In this document: piece by piece, positions 1 through 7,685 of the stretch
How the letters are laid out: every line of letters starts with the position of its first letter
Position numbering within the stretch: position 1 is the stretch's first letter
Source of the DNA: a virus
Strand: one strand, 5' to 3'
IMG/VR virus record: IMGVR_UViG_3300035228_001505
Span: 1-20,612 of that record
DNA: 20,612 nt
Translations under genes and position numbers: made by a program
The notes under the pieces: model-generated
The model's database searches: none
Told to the model about the DNA's origin: nothing
The model's input: the letters and a program-made list of their open reading frames with translations, nothing else

Positions 1-39
1 TCGCAACCTTTTAGCCATTGCGGCGGGATCTGCTTTCAT
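1..39 (-). CDS. N-terminal fragment of an unidentified gene, cut by the window edge
   Basis: Thirteen codons are visible (MKADPAAMAKRLR), continuing beyond base 1. The ATG at 39-37 overlaps the TAA of the upstream gene by one base (TAATG), the same junction used repeatedly in this operon, so the start is plausible and probably translationally coupled. The fragment is too short to identify. It is the next gene of the tail/baseplate operon. Confidence 0.5.
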   Translation of the reverse strand, partial: MKADPAAMAKRLR

Positions 40-923
40 TATCCATTTACTCCTTTTCTATAATCATAGTTATATCCAACAATAGATCTCTGGGAATTAT
101 CGCCTGGATAATCTTCAATCTTCCCTTCATACTCAACATATAACTTTTCGAGATCTTTTCTTTCACCAAAAATTGTGTAATAATAATTGAAGTAAATTCC
201 CCCACCAATATTAATTACACCACCATTGTAATCAACCGACTCTACATATAGATTTTGGTTTTCTCCAATAGGAGTTAAATTAACAGTGATAGAATCCTCA
301 TGTACTAGACCTTTCCAGTATTCTGGTATTTTAATTACATTAGATTCGGATTTACCGCGATGATATACACCAACTTCTGGACCTTCAATGCAAGCATGAG
401 CAAGTCTCCAACCTTTCTTGGTTGGATGGTGCATATCAAATCCTTTACCAGGAGCAAGCATTGCAGCAGCAATCTTACCATCTAGCCATGCACAGTTAAT
501 AACACCAGCAACATTGAGTACTCCATTGACATTATCTGCGCCATTTTGCACTTTCACTGAATTACCAACTTTCAATGCATTGGCAATATCAACACCATTC
601 TTAAGACTCAACGCATTCTTAATTGTAGTACCAAGTTTAGTTGTAAGACCAGTAAAGGTACTAACTGCTTGAACATTAAAAATACCAATGATATTTGCAA
701 TTCCAATTACTTCTAATGATGCAGGAACTGATATCCCAATTGGAGGACCAATCATTACTGTAGCTCGTGGAGCCCCAACAGTTCCATTTGCACCAAAATA
801 TGCTGGTCCATTACAAACGAATGTACCAGGAAATACTCTTGAAGCAACGTCTAGGAAGGAAACGTCCAATGCCCCGATGATAACCTTATCACCGAACATT
901 CCTATCGAACCAGTAACTGCCAT
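39..923 (-). CDS. Tail/baseplate structural protein with a conserved C-terminal LEGPE-type module
   Basis: 294 aa. The N-terminal ~150 residues are rich in short hydrophobic beta-type repeats (V/I-x-I/V with Gly and Asn), suggesting an elongated beta structure. The C-terminal half holds a motif I associate with tail-fibre and baseplate-associated proteins of cyanomyoviruses: an FDMHHPTKKG segment near residue 162, then HACIEGPEVGVYHRG, then a region with DSITVNLTPIG. That module often sits near fibre chaperone-like domains, but no self-cleavage site is evident. The gene starts at the stop of the beta-helix gene (TAATG), placing it in the hub operon. Virion location is inferred from context and composition. 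The exact role is unknown. Confidence 0.6.
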   Translation of the reverse strand: MAVTGSIGMFGDKVIIGALDVSFLDVASRVFPGTFVCNGPAYFGANGTVGAPRATVMIGPPIGISVPASLEVIGIANIIGIFNVQAVSTFTGLTTKLGTTIKNALSLKNGVDIANALKVGNSVKVQNGADNVNGVLNVAGVINCAWLDGKIAAAMLAPGKGFDMHHPTKKGWRLAHACIEGPEVGVYHRGKSESNVIKIPEYWKGLVHEDSITVNLTPIGENQNLYVESVDYNGGVINIGGGIYFNYYYTIFGERKDLEKLYVEYEGKIEDYPGDNSQRSIVGYNYDYRKGVNG

Positions 924-1492
924 TAGAAGAAGTCCTTAAATTTATCTAGAAACTTGAGGACACCTCCCAAGAAGCTACCTTGGAAAATATCTGTCATAGT
1001 TCCACCTTCATTTGAAACTGATCCTGTATTTTCAACAAAAGTTGCCCCTAATGATAAGTTGTTAGTTCCAAGGATATTTACATTAGTTCCTTTGATATGA
1101 CAAACAGCACCTTTAATATAGACATGTTTGCCCGAGACCAAAGTAATTTCTCCAGAACCATCTTCAGCAGATAATCGAATATTTCTACCCTTAAGAATAA
1201 TATCACCATCTTGAGCATCAATCAAAATATGACCAGAACCAGCTGTTAGGATCTTAGCATAATCATCTTCTGTTGTTTTTGTATACCCACATAGTTCATA
1301 TGAGGTTCCATTACATATGGATTTATAATATCCATCTTTATAATATGTAAATCCTTGAGATTCATCGGTAATCATGGAAAGGTCACTAGTCTTCCCCTTT
1401 AACTCACCCGAATCGATCAATATCCCAGATTCGATTCGGAATCCAGGATAATTTCTAAAATATTCTTTAGAGGTTGGTTTTTGTGTGCTCAT
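923..1492 (-). CDS. Beta-helical protein, probable detached C-terminal spike of gp5
   Basis: 189 aa. Residues about 88-150 form a run of short beta-strand repeats (HILIDAQDGDIILKG, NIRLSAEDGSGEITL, HVYIKGAVCHIKGTNVNILG). They resemble the stacked strands of the T4 gp5 C-terminal triple beta-helix and VgrG-type spikes. The gene lies directly after gp5 with a TAATG overlap, so the two are likely made in coupled amounts. T4 gp5 carries its needle helix in the same polypeptide; here gp5 has none and this neighbour supplies one. The spike role is inferred from repeat pattern and position, not from a domain search. The last ~40 residues are Gly/Phe rich (FQGSFLGGVLKFLDKF). Confidence 0.6.
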   Translation of the reverse strand: MSTQKPTSKEYFRNYPGFRIESGILIDSGELKGKTSDLSMITDESQGFTYYKDGYYKSICNGTSYELCGYTKTTEDDYAKILTAGSGHILIDAQDGDIILKGRNIRLSAEDGSGEITLVSGKHVYIKGAVCHIKGTNVNILGTNNLSLGATFVENTGSVSNEGGTMTDIFQGSFLGGVLKFLDKFKDFF

Positions 1493-4257
1493 TAAATACA
1501 GTCGATAACTTTGATTACAAGATTTTGGTTTATTTCACGTTCACCAGTATCTTTTGTGGTATTAGGCGAATATGCTAAAACGGGGCGTATTTTTCCTCCC
1601 GTACCAGTATTTGTATTTATTATGATAGGCGGGAGCTTTGTAAATCTATGATCACAGTCTTTTAAATCGACCCCAAGGATTGATCCAGACGGACTTAACT
1701 TCAAAGTAAAGAAACATTCAGTTCCAACACCAACATTATCGGCAGGGGTATATCCAATTCCAGGTCCAATTACTTTGAAATCTGTAAATATTCCTACTGG
1801 TGGATCTGAAGGACCTGAAGACCTTTTTGTGGAGAAATTGTAACTATTAGTTCCAGCAATACCAGCAAACTTGTTGCCTGCAGCATCAGAAACCGATCCT
1901 CTATCAATATTAACAAAATAATCTGTTGCTGACTTCAGATTTTTATCTGGATTAATCTTAATGACATCTATTCCAATAAATTCAACCTTATCTTTATTTC
2001 CAATGTCAATTTTTTCATGAAGATCATTACTCGATACTTCTGAGATTGAAATTGTTCCTTCTCCTCTCACAACCTCTTCACTGAATGTTATGAATATATT
2101 TGTCGATGTGGAAATACCGCTGGTATTATCTGATGGAGTAGTGAAAATGATATAAGGAGCTTGCAAGTCCTTTATAGGAATGAACGGAGTCGGATCTGAA
2201 CCATCATCTGGACCATCATCTGGAATATCAGGCCTAGTAGGATCTCCATCCTCTGGAATCAATGGATCAAAGTTTGGACAATAATATTCTCGACCAGTTT
2301 TCTGATCTACCCAGATGAAGTCTTTCTCACGCTCCATTCTAGGACTACCTTTATATTTCTTCTCCCTCAGTCTAGCTACAATGTCACAGTCATTCTTAAA
2401 TGGATCTGGAAATAGTAGATCATTAGGATTATCATCCCTAGGATCAGTATCAGTATCCTCATCATCTGGAGGATTAACTGAACCTATTCCTCTAGAATCT
2501 GGACAATACCCAGAACCTTCTTCGAGTAAGAATATTTGTCTTACTTTACCTCTTTTGTCAATAGTAGCTTCTGCAATTGCTCCCCCACCATATCTGGTTT
2601 TATCGACAATACATATTTTTGGCGGAAACTTATAACCTCTTCCCCTATTTGTTATCTCAATAGAAAGAATACTTCCGTCATCTCCCGAGATGATAGGAAT
2701 TGCTTTTGCAGTTTTTGTGCATGATCCAATAATTTTTACCTTTGGAGGTAAACAGTATGTGAATTTACTTCCAGGAGGAATAGTATCTGGAATATCATCC
2801 TGACTCTTGGGATTGGACGTTTTTTCATTACAATCAAAGAACTGTGATACATTTCCACCCATCAAACTGAGGAATGAAAGACTTCCATCACCAGCTGCAG
2901 CATCTAGATCATCAAGACTAATGTCTAGGTTGTTACTTTTAATGACCTGGACATTATCCAAAACACTGGAAATTTTACCAGCAGCTTTTGTAGATAGTCC
3001 CCATCCCTGAGACCAATCGTCGTAATCTTTGCATTGTAAGTTATCACATGAGAGGAAACTCATGATCATGTTAATATACCCACCTACCTTTCCCAGTAGG
3101 CTTCCAATACCACCAAGAGCACCAGTCAACCAATCCAATCCATCCATGATTGGTTCTAAGGCCTCGTCGATCGCATCAGTCATCTTTGCAATCATTGTTG
3201 CAACTGCTTGTTCTACTCCACAAACAGATGCACCAATTGTTTTATTGACCATATTTTTCAGGAACCCAAAAATATAATCGAAAAGATTAATTCCTAATTT
3301 TTCTAGGACACAGAAGAGAATATCCATGATTCTCTTAAGGGCAGCTGCAACAGGAGATTTTTGTGGTTCTGGTACAATTAGTCCAACGAAGTCTCTAAAT
3401 CTTTTTCCTAGGAACTTAAATATTTTATCTCGAAGAGTATTGAGGATCATCTTCATCGCACCAACGATGAGTCTAGATGCTTTACCAACAATTCTTCTTA
3501 TGTCCGCGACAAAGTTTTGTGCAGAGTTAATATAAATCGATCCAAATTTCTGCAAAGAATTGATAGTTTTAAGAAAACTTCCTACTGCATGAGTAACTTT
3601 AGAGATCGCATCATTCTCACAGGCATTAGATCCACTATGAGGTGCAAGAGATGCATTACCAAAGTATTGACTAGAAGACTGTACGACTCGTCTAACACCT
3701 TCCACGTCCCCTACATCACCCGCAGTTGGAGACTTCCTGGCAGTCTTACCATTCTCTTTTGGAGTCGCTACAGTAGTGTCTCCTTGCACTGGTAGGTTGG
3801 TAGGACCAAAAGGTGCTCCCATAGCTGTACCAGAGAATACACCAAACCCAGCAGATTTCTCCTCATCAATTGTTTCTTTACTAATCGTATTCTTAACTTC
3901 TTTTAGATTTCTTTGCAGACATCCAAAAACAACAGGTTGTTGTGCTTCTTCTCCATCCAGAAAGAAACCGAAAACAGTTTCTCCACCTACCATGGAACTA
4001 CTCTCACCAAGACCACCTTGCCCACCACCCATACTTGGTGAGGCCATAACATGAGCCCAAGGCAAATCGACTTCGGGAAGAGTATCACCATCAAATGGAT
4101 GATATCCAATTATTCTTACTTTACACCTATATGACCATCCTTCCTCAGGATCTGTAGATAAATCACGCCAAACTCGTGGATCAGCAACACGGCCGATCCA
4201 CCAAATAAAACCGTCTCTGCCGGCATATTGAGTTTTTAGTAAAGAATGGTCGATCAT
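1492..4257 (-). CDS. gp5: Baseplate hub protein gp5 (OB-fold type, no lysozyme domain)
   Basis: 921 aa. Residues ~14-115 match the T4 gp5 N-terminal OB fold (GRDGFIWWIGRVADP, CKVRIIGYHP, DLPWAHVM, VFGFFLDG, QPVVFGCL), which binds the gp27 hub trimer. The T4 lysozyme domain is absent. Residues ~215-405 are instead helical and hydrophobic. Two beta-rich modules with a GxGY motif lie at ~505-590 and ~820-896. Between them are an Asp/Pro-rich linker (~597-695) and a bacterial Ig-like (Big_5-type) domain (~697-810: TTPSDNTSG, IFITFSEEV, SVSDAAGN). The protein is longer than T4 gp5 (575 aa). A GAGGA Shine-Dalgarno sits 7 nt before the ATG, inside the last codons of the preceding CP12-like gene. It acts in the virion as the central puncturing hub. 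The family call is firm; the function of the middle region is not known. Confidence 0.85.
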   Translation of the reverse strand: MIDHSLLKTQYAGRDGFIWWIGRVADPRVWRDLSTDPEEGWSYRCKVRIIGYHPFDGDTLPEVDLPWAHVMASPSMGGGQGGLGESSSMVGGETVFGFFLDGEEAQQPVVFGCLQRNLKEVKNTISKETIDEEKSAGFGVFSGTAMGAPFGPTNLPVQGDTTVATPKENGKTARKSPTAGDVGDVEGVRRVVQSSSQYFGNASLAPHSGSNACENDAISKVTHAVGSFLKTINSLQKFGSIYINSAQNFVADIRRIVGKASRLIVGAMKMILNTLRDKIFKFLGKRFRDFVGLIVPEPQKSPVAAALKRIMDILFCVLEKLGINLFDYIFGFLKNMVNKTIGASVCGVEQAVATMIAKMTDAIDEALEPIMDGLDWLTGALGGIGSLLGKVGGYINMIMSFLSCDNLQCKDYDDWSQGWGLSTKAAGKISSVLDNVQVIKSNNLDISLDDLDAAAGDGSLSFLSLMGGNVSQFFDCNEKTSNPKSQDDIPDTIPPGSKFTYCLPPKVKIIGSCTKTAKAIPIISGDDGSILSIEITNRGRGYKFPPKICIVDKTRYGGGAIAEATIDKRGKVRQIFLLEEGSGYCPDSRGIGSVNPPDDEDTDTDPRDDNPNDLLFPDPFKNDCDIVARLREKKYKGSPRMEREKDFIWVDQKTGREYYCPNFDPLIPEDGDPTRPDIPDDGPDDGSDPTPFIPIKDLQAPYIIFTTPSDNTSGISTSTNIFITFSEEVVRGEGTISISEVSSNDLHEKIDIGNKDKVEFIGIDVIKINPDKNLKSATDYFVNIDRGSVSDAAGNKFAGIAGTNSYNFSTKRSSGPSDPPVGIFTDFKVIGPGIGYTPADNVGVGTECFFTLKLSPSGSILGVDLKDCDHRFTKLPPIIINTNTGTGGKIRPVLAYSPNTTKDTGEREINQNLVIKVIDCI

Positions 4258-4260
4258 ATA

Positions 4261-4488
4261 TCAGTCCTCATAAACAAGGCATTCTGGTTCTGATGGGTTT
4301 GTGTCACAAAATAGTTCTAGTGGTGTTGGATCGTGATGATCTCCTTCCTCAATTTCTTTTTTGTGATGTTCAACGTAATCTTCCAATTCATGCAACTCAC
4401 CCTCAATGTGGCGACGTTGATTGGGTGAGATCATAGGGTTGTCAAGGATCTCTTTGTCCTTTTCGATATGTTTTTCGATGCTTTCCAT
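4261..4488 (-). CDS. CP12-like small protein
   Basis: 75 aa, highly charged. The C-terminus (PLELFCDTNPSEPECLVYED) matches the C-terminal CP12 signature CxxNPxxxECxxYxD. In CP12 of cyanobacteria and chloroplasts this Cys pair forms the redox switch that binds GAPDH and, with it, PRK to inactivate the Calvin cycle. Total length equals that of typical cyanobacterial CP12. The helical middle (IEGELHELEDYVEHHKKE) lies where the AWD_VEEL core normally sits but lacks that core, and the N-terminal Cys pair is absent. CP12 is a known auxiliary metabolic gene of cyanophages. This copy is unusual in lying between two hub genes, 3 nt before gp5. Alternatively it could be a structural or assembly protein that borrowed the CP12 tail. 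I see no clear Shine-Dalgarno. Confidence 0.65.
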   Translation of the reverse strand: MESIEKHIEKDKEILDNPMISPNQRRHIEGELHELEDYVEHHKKEIEEGDHHDPTPLELFCDTNPSEPECLVYED

Positions 4489-4509
4489 AGTTTGCGTAAT
4501 GTGGAATAG

Positions 4510-5814
4510 TTATATTCTATATGAATCTCGGACCAAATTCAGTGATGTTGTGTTTTGACCACCTGCAACATCAAAATGATGTCTTAAACTGCGAATTAAA
4601 TAATTACCACTCGACTCCTTGTCTACAGATTTTTCATCAGGATTCGATGGTCCGACAGTAGGGAAGATAATTCTAATTAATTCCCCCGCTTTTAAATTCA
4701 CATTGCATGGTACTACAATATTTAGTGACTGTGTAAACAACAAGTTATATCTAGAAAATGATTTAGCCATGTCGGAATTATCTCTACCACTACCTTCAAC
4801 TAAATTATCACCTTGCATACCAGTATCCCCAATCCTGACAAGAATTCTAGTGGCAGTGTCAGTAATCGCACCGCCAGGCAGTTCCATATCTGTCCCTAAT
4901 TGTGGATCGAAGTGTTCTTTAATTTTATAAGAAAAGGCATCAAACTTCCAACTTACAGGATTATAAAAATATGTCAAGTTTGAATATAAACCAACTCTCA
5001 TATTTTTAATTAAATCTGTATTTTTATCAAGATATGAATGAATAATTTTAAATGTGGAATCTCCTTGTTCCACAACATTTGTAGATGTATAAGTTGTAAT
5101 ATCTTTGGTGTCTGCCGATGTCGTACTCACTGTTTGACTACACATGGTGTCGATAGATTTAAAGTGGAATCCATCTTGGTTCTCGAAGAAAAAGAATCCA
5201 GAAGTTCCAACAGCTTCTGCATTAGTTCCCGAACCAGATGTACCTGAAACCTGGGCAGTATTTGAGAATGGGATTGATTTGGGGGCTAACCATGTGCAAG
5301 TATGGAAGGGTTTTTTCTGATTACCCATAAATCCATAAGCGTTTGAAGTCTTCTCCACAAATATTCTATCAGAATCAATTTTCAATAAATTTCCTAAAAT
5401 ATTTTCTACATGTGTAGAAATAGCGGCTTTTTTAAATCTAGTTTGGCATCTAGTCGCTTCATTATCAAAAACTGATTTTGTTGCACAAGCCAATGTAAAG
5501 GTTTCTATTCCATCCTTAGTAACCAAATCTTGGACACCAGTTACAAATAAAGGATTTTCCTCGTTATATTGTAATTTTCCAAGTGATGTATCAATTGTCA
5601 AATCCAGTCGATCAAATCCCCTAATAGGTAACTTATGATATAAATTATCGGTGTCTGCACACGTAAGGTAACACGTAACAGAGGGGTTCAGTAAATCCTC
5701 AAAGTAATCAATACTTGAAATAGCCCTACTAAAACTATAAGCCTTTTCATTAACTTCACCAGAAGAAGTCAGATAAGCTTCGGAAATTTTGATATTTGCA
5801 AGGGAAGAACTCAT
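4510..5814 (-). CDS. gp27: gp27-like baseplate hub subunit
   Basis: 434 aa, near the size of T4 gp27 (391 aa). The C-terminus (GELIRIIFP, then GNYLIRSLRHHF, then LNLVRDSY) has the pattern of the last beta domain of gp27 / late-control-D type hub proteins, where a tube-like fold ends in a conserved LVRD-type tail. The N-terminal region (SIDYFEDLLNPSVTCYLTCADT, DRLDLTID) fits the first gp27 barrel. Position supports this: it is upstream of gp5 and downstream of gp26, as in the T4 hub gene set, and gp27 and gp5 form the hub complex. It starts in an ATGA overlap with the preceding M23 gene. Identity rests on pattern and context, not on a strong local motif. Confidence 0.65.
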   Translation of the reverse strand: MSSSLANIKISEAYLTSSGEVNEKAYSFSRAISSIDYFEDLLNPSVTCYLTCADTDNLYHKLPIRGFDRLDLTIDTSLGKLQYNEENPLFVTGVQDLVTKDGIETFTLACATKSVFDNEATRCQTRFKKAAISTHVENILGNLLKIDSDRIFVEKTSNAYGFMGNQKKPFHTCTWLAPKSIPFSNTAQVSGTSGSGTNAEAVGTSGFFFFENQDGFHFKSIDTMCSQTVSTTSADTKDITTYTSTNVVEQGDSTFKIIHSYLDKNTDLIKNMRVGLYSNLTYFYNPVSWKFDAFSYKIKEHFDPQLGTDMELPGGAITDTATRILVRIGDTGMQGDNLVEGSGRDNSDMAKSFSRYNLLFTQSLNIVVPCNVNLKAGELIRIIFPTVGPSNPDEKSVDKESSGNYLIRSLRHHFDVAGGQNTTSLNLVRDSYRI

Positions 5815-7685
5815 GATCCTGATAACTGTGTGAGTAAGATTGACTGTGAGATTGTAGCCATGTCTACACCATTGGCAACATTATTACCTCCATTAGATCC
5901 ACCACTAGACATGAAATTGGGCATCGATTTATGTTTTTGTGGTAACTGATTACTAGCTATAATAGTATTATTTACTCTATTCGGTCTATTATAAGATGGA
6001 TACTGATTTACTGGAGGTTCTTGACGTTTAGTTGGAGTTATTATCGATGGAGGAAGTTCAACACTATTGGATTGAGGGGGATTTGCAGTCGAAGATGCAT
6101 CAGGGATAGTGGAGGCCTTTTGTGGGTCTACTTTAGCCTGTTTGTCCAGTTTATCTTCATATAATACTAATTTATTTTCAAATTCGTCTAAACTAATAGG
6201 TTTACCATTTACATCAAAATACTTATCTTCTCGAGCTCCTATAAAATTTCTACCCAAAACATATGTACCAACTTCAGGAATACGTACTTTTTCATCAACT
6301 CTAGAAATATCATGAGATGATTGCAGTTCTTCAAGTTTTTCAGTTAATACTGCCAAGTTATCTTTTTTGTCCTTGGATTCTTTTTGTGTCGGTATTACTT
6401 TTGTTTGTGGAGCAGAAGAAGATTGAGGTTCTACTGGTGGAACTGTTGGGTTAGGATTTGACGGTTGAATGGATGTTGCATTATTTACTTCTGCAAATGG
6501 GATTTTATGTAACCCACCTAAGAATTTACTAGACTGAGAAGCACTGTATCGTTCATAAGTTCCTTGTTTATATAATTCCAGATGCAAGTGTGTATCTTTA
6601 TATTGAGTTTCTTCTCCGCCCAGAGGAACGAGAGTACCAATAATTTGTCCTCTAGTAATTGCATCTCCAGGTTGCACACTTGGATTCATATGCAAGTATC
6701 TTGCATCAATATTGAGGTCTGCATGATTAATCATTACACCAGCAAGATATGCATCCTTACTGCCATTATATCTCTCATCAATAACTACACCATCCGACAT
6801 TGCAATAATTGGAGTTCTGGGATTTTTCCTATATGGAGTAGTTTCTGCTATATCAGTTCCATGGTGCATTCTACCATTTCGCATCCCAACAGGAGAAGAA
6901 ACATAATTTCCACCTGGGAATGGGTGCAATCCACCAGATCCATAGTTAGAAGTATTAATTTTACGTGATACTGGTATCGCAATTGAAGATATAGGTTGGG
7001 ATTGTGTTGTTTGTCTTGCTGATACTGGAATACCTTGAGTAAAAATACCTGCACTAGCAAGTGTTCCAAACAGTGTAACACCCGAAGCAAATTTACCTAT
7101 ATTTAATTTTTTAGTATTTCCTTCTGTCCATTTACCAGGACCAAAATCTTCTGGAGTTCTTGGCGTAAGATTTTTTCCATATGATCTAGTTTGACCCGTC
7201 TCTAAAAAATAAATTTGTTCATCTAATTCTTGTGCAACTCCAGTGATCCAATCCCACCAGTTTAAATTCTTTTTTTGTTCATATAATGCTCTAAGTTTTT
7301 CTTCCCTAGTTCCAGGGGCTTTTGCTGTTTTCCTTTCATTGGTATTAATTAATCCAGGAACAAGAGCAGGTAACCATGCCCCTGCAGTGCCAAGAATAAC
7401 TGCAATAGATGCACCTTGCAGCATACGACCTAGCAATGCATTAGTTGCCATACCAAATGGAGACGGCAAACTTAACGCAAACCCTCCCTTACTATTCTTA
7501 CCTATAACAGACAAATCAATTGTCTTAAGGTATTTCATTCTATTTTTGGAAGGAAACTTAAAGTTCCTCAGTTTACTATCGTTACGTCTTATAAACTTAC
7601 TAAACCGTACAATTGCTTTTTCCGTATCCGCAACAGGACCCCTTACACCTTCCGCTACTGCTCTAATGTTAATTGGTTTAGCCAT
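5811..7685 (-). CDS. Tail-associated M23-family metalloendopeptidase
   Basis: 624 aa. An M23 (lysostaphin/LytM-type) domain spans about residues 255-380. Zn ligands are visible as H274 and D278 in the HHGTD motif and H368 in HLHLE. The catalytic histidines are H332 (RYLHMN) and H366. The GD-x(5)-GQIIG strand typical of the family is at ~340-350. M23 enzymes cut peptide cross-links of peptidoglycan, so this likely opens the cell wall during infection. The N-terminus is basic, with a hydrophobic segment at ~91-113, and the C-terminal ~200 residues are Pro/Ser/Asn-rich and probably disordered. A hydrophobic segment plus a wall hydrolase is typical of tape-measure-type tail proteins. It starts by TAATG overlap with the lysozyme-domain gene and overlaps gp27-like by ATGA. 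Confidence 0.85.
   Translation of the reverse strand: MAKPINIRAVAEGVRGPVADTEKAIVRFSKFIRRNDSKLRNFKFPSKNRMKYLKTIDLSVIGKNSKGGFALSLPSPFGMATNALLGRMLQGASIAVILGTAGAWLPALVPGLINTNERKTAKAPGTREEKLRALYEQKKNLNWWDWITGVAQELDEQIYFLETGQTRSYGKNLTPRTPEDFGPGKWTEGNTKKLNIGKFASGVTLFGTLASAGIFTQGIPVSARQTTQSQPISSIAIPVSRKINTSNYGSGGLHPFPGGNYVSSPVGMRNGRMHHGTDIAETTPYRKNPRTPIIAMSDGVVIDERYNGSKDAYLAGVMINHADLNIDARYLHMNPSVQPGDAITRGQIIGTLVPLGGEETQYKDTHLHLELYKQGTYERYSASQSSKFLGGLHKIPFAEVNNATSIQPSNPNPTVPPVEPQSSSAPQTKVIPTQKESKDKKDNLAVLTEKLEELQSSHDISRVDEKVRIPEVGTYVLGRNFIGAREDKYFDVNGKPISLDEFENKLVLYEDKLDKQAKVDPQKASTIPDASSTANPPQSNSVELPPSIITPTKRQEPPVNQYPSYNRPNRVNNTIIASNQLPQKHKSMPNFMSSGGSNGGNNVANGVDMATISQSILLTQLSGS

Noticed and set aside
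6848-7090. 80-codon minus-strand frame inside the M23 gene
   Set aside because: Alternate frame of a well-supported gene; Leu-rich translation with no family features.
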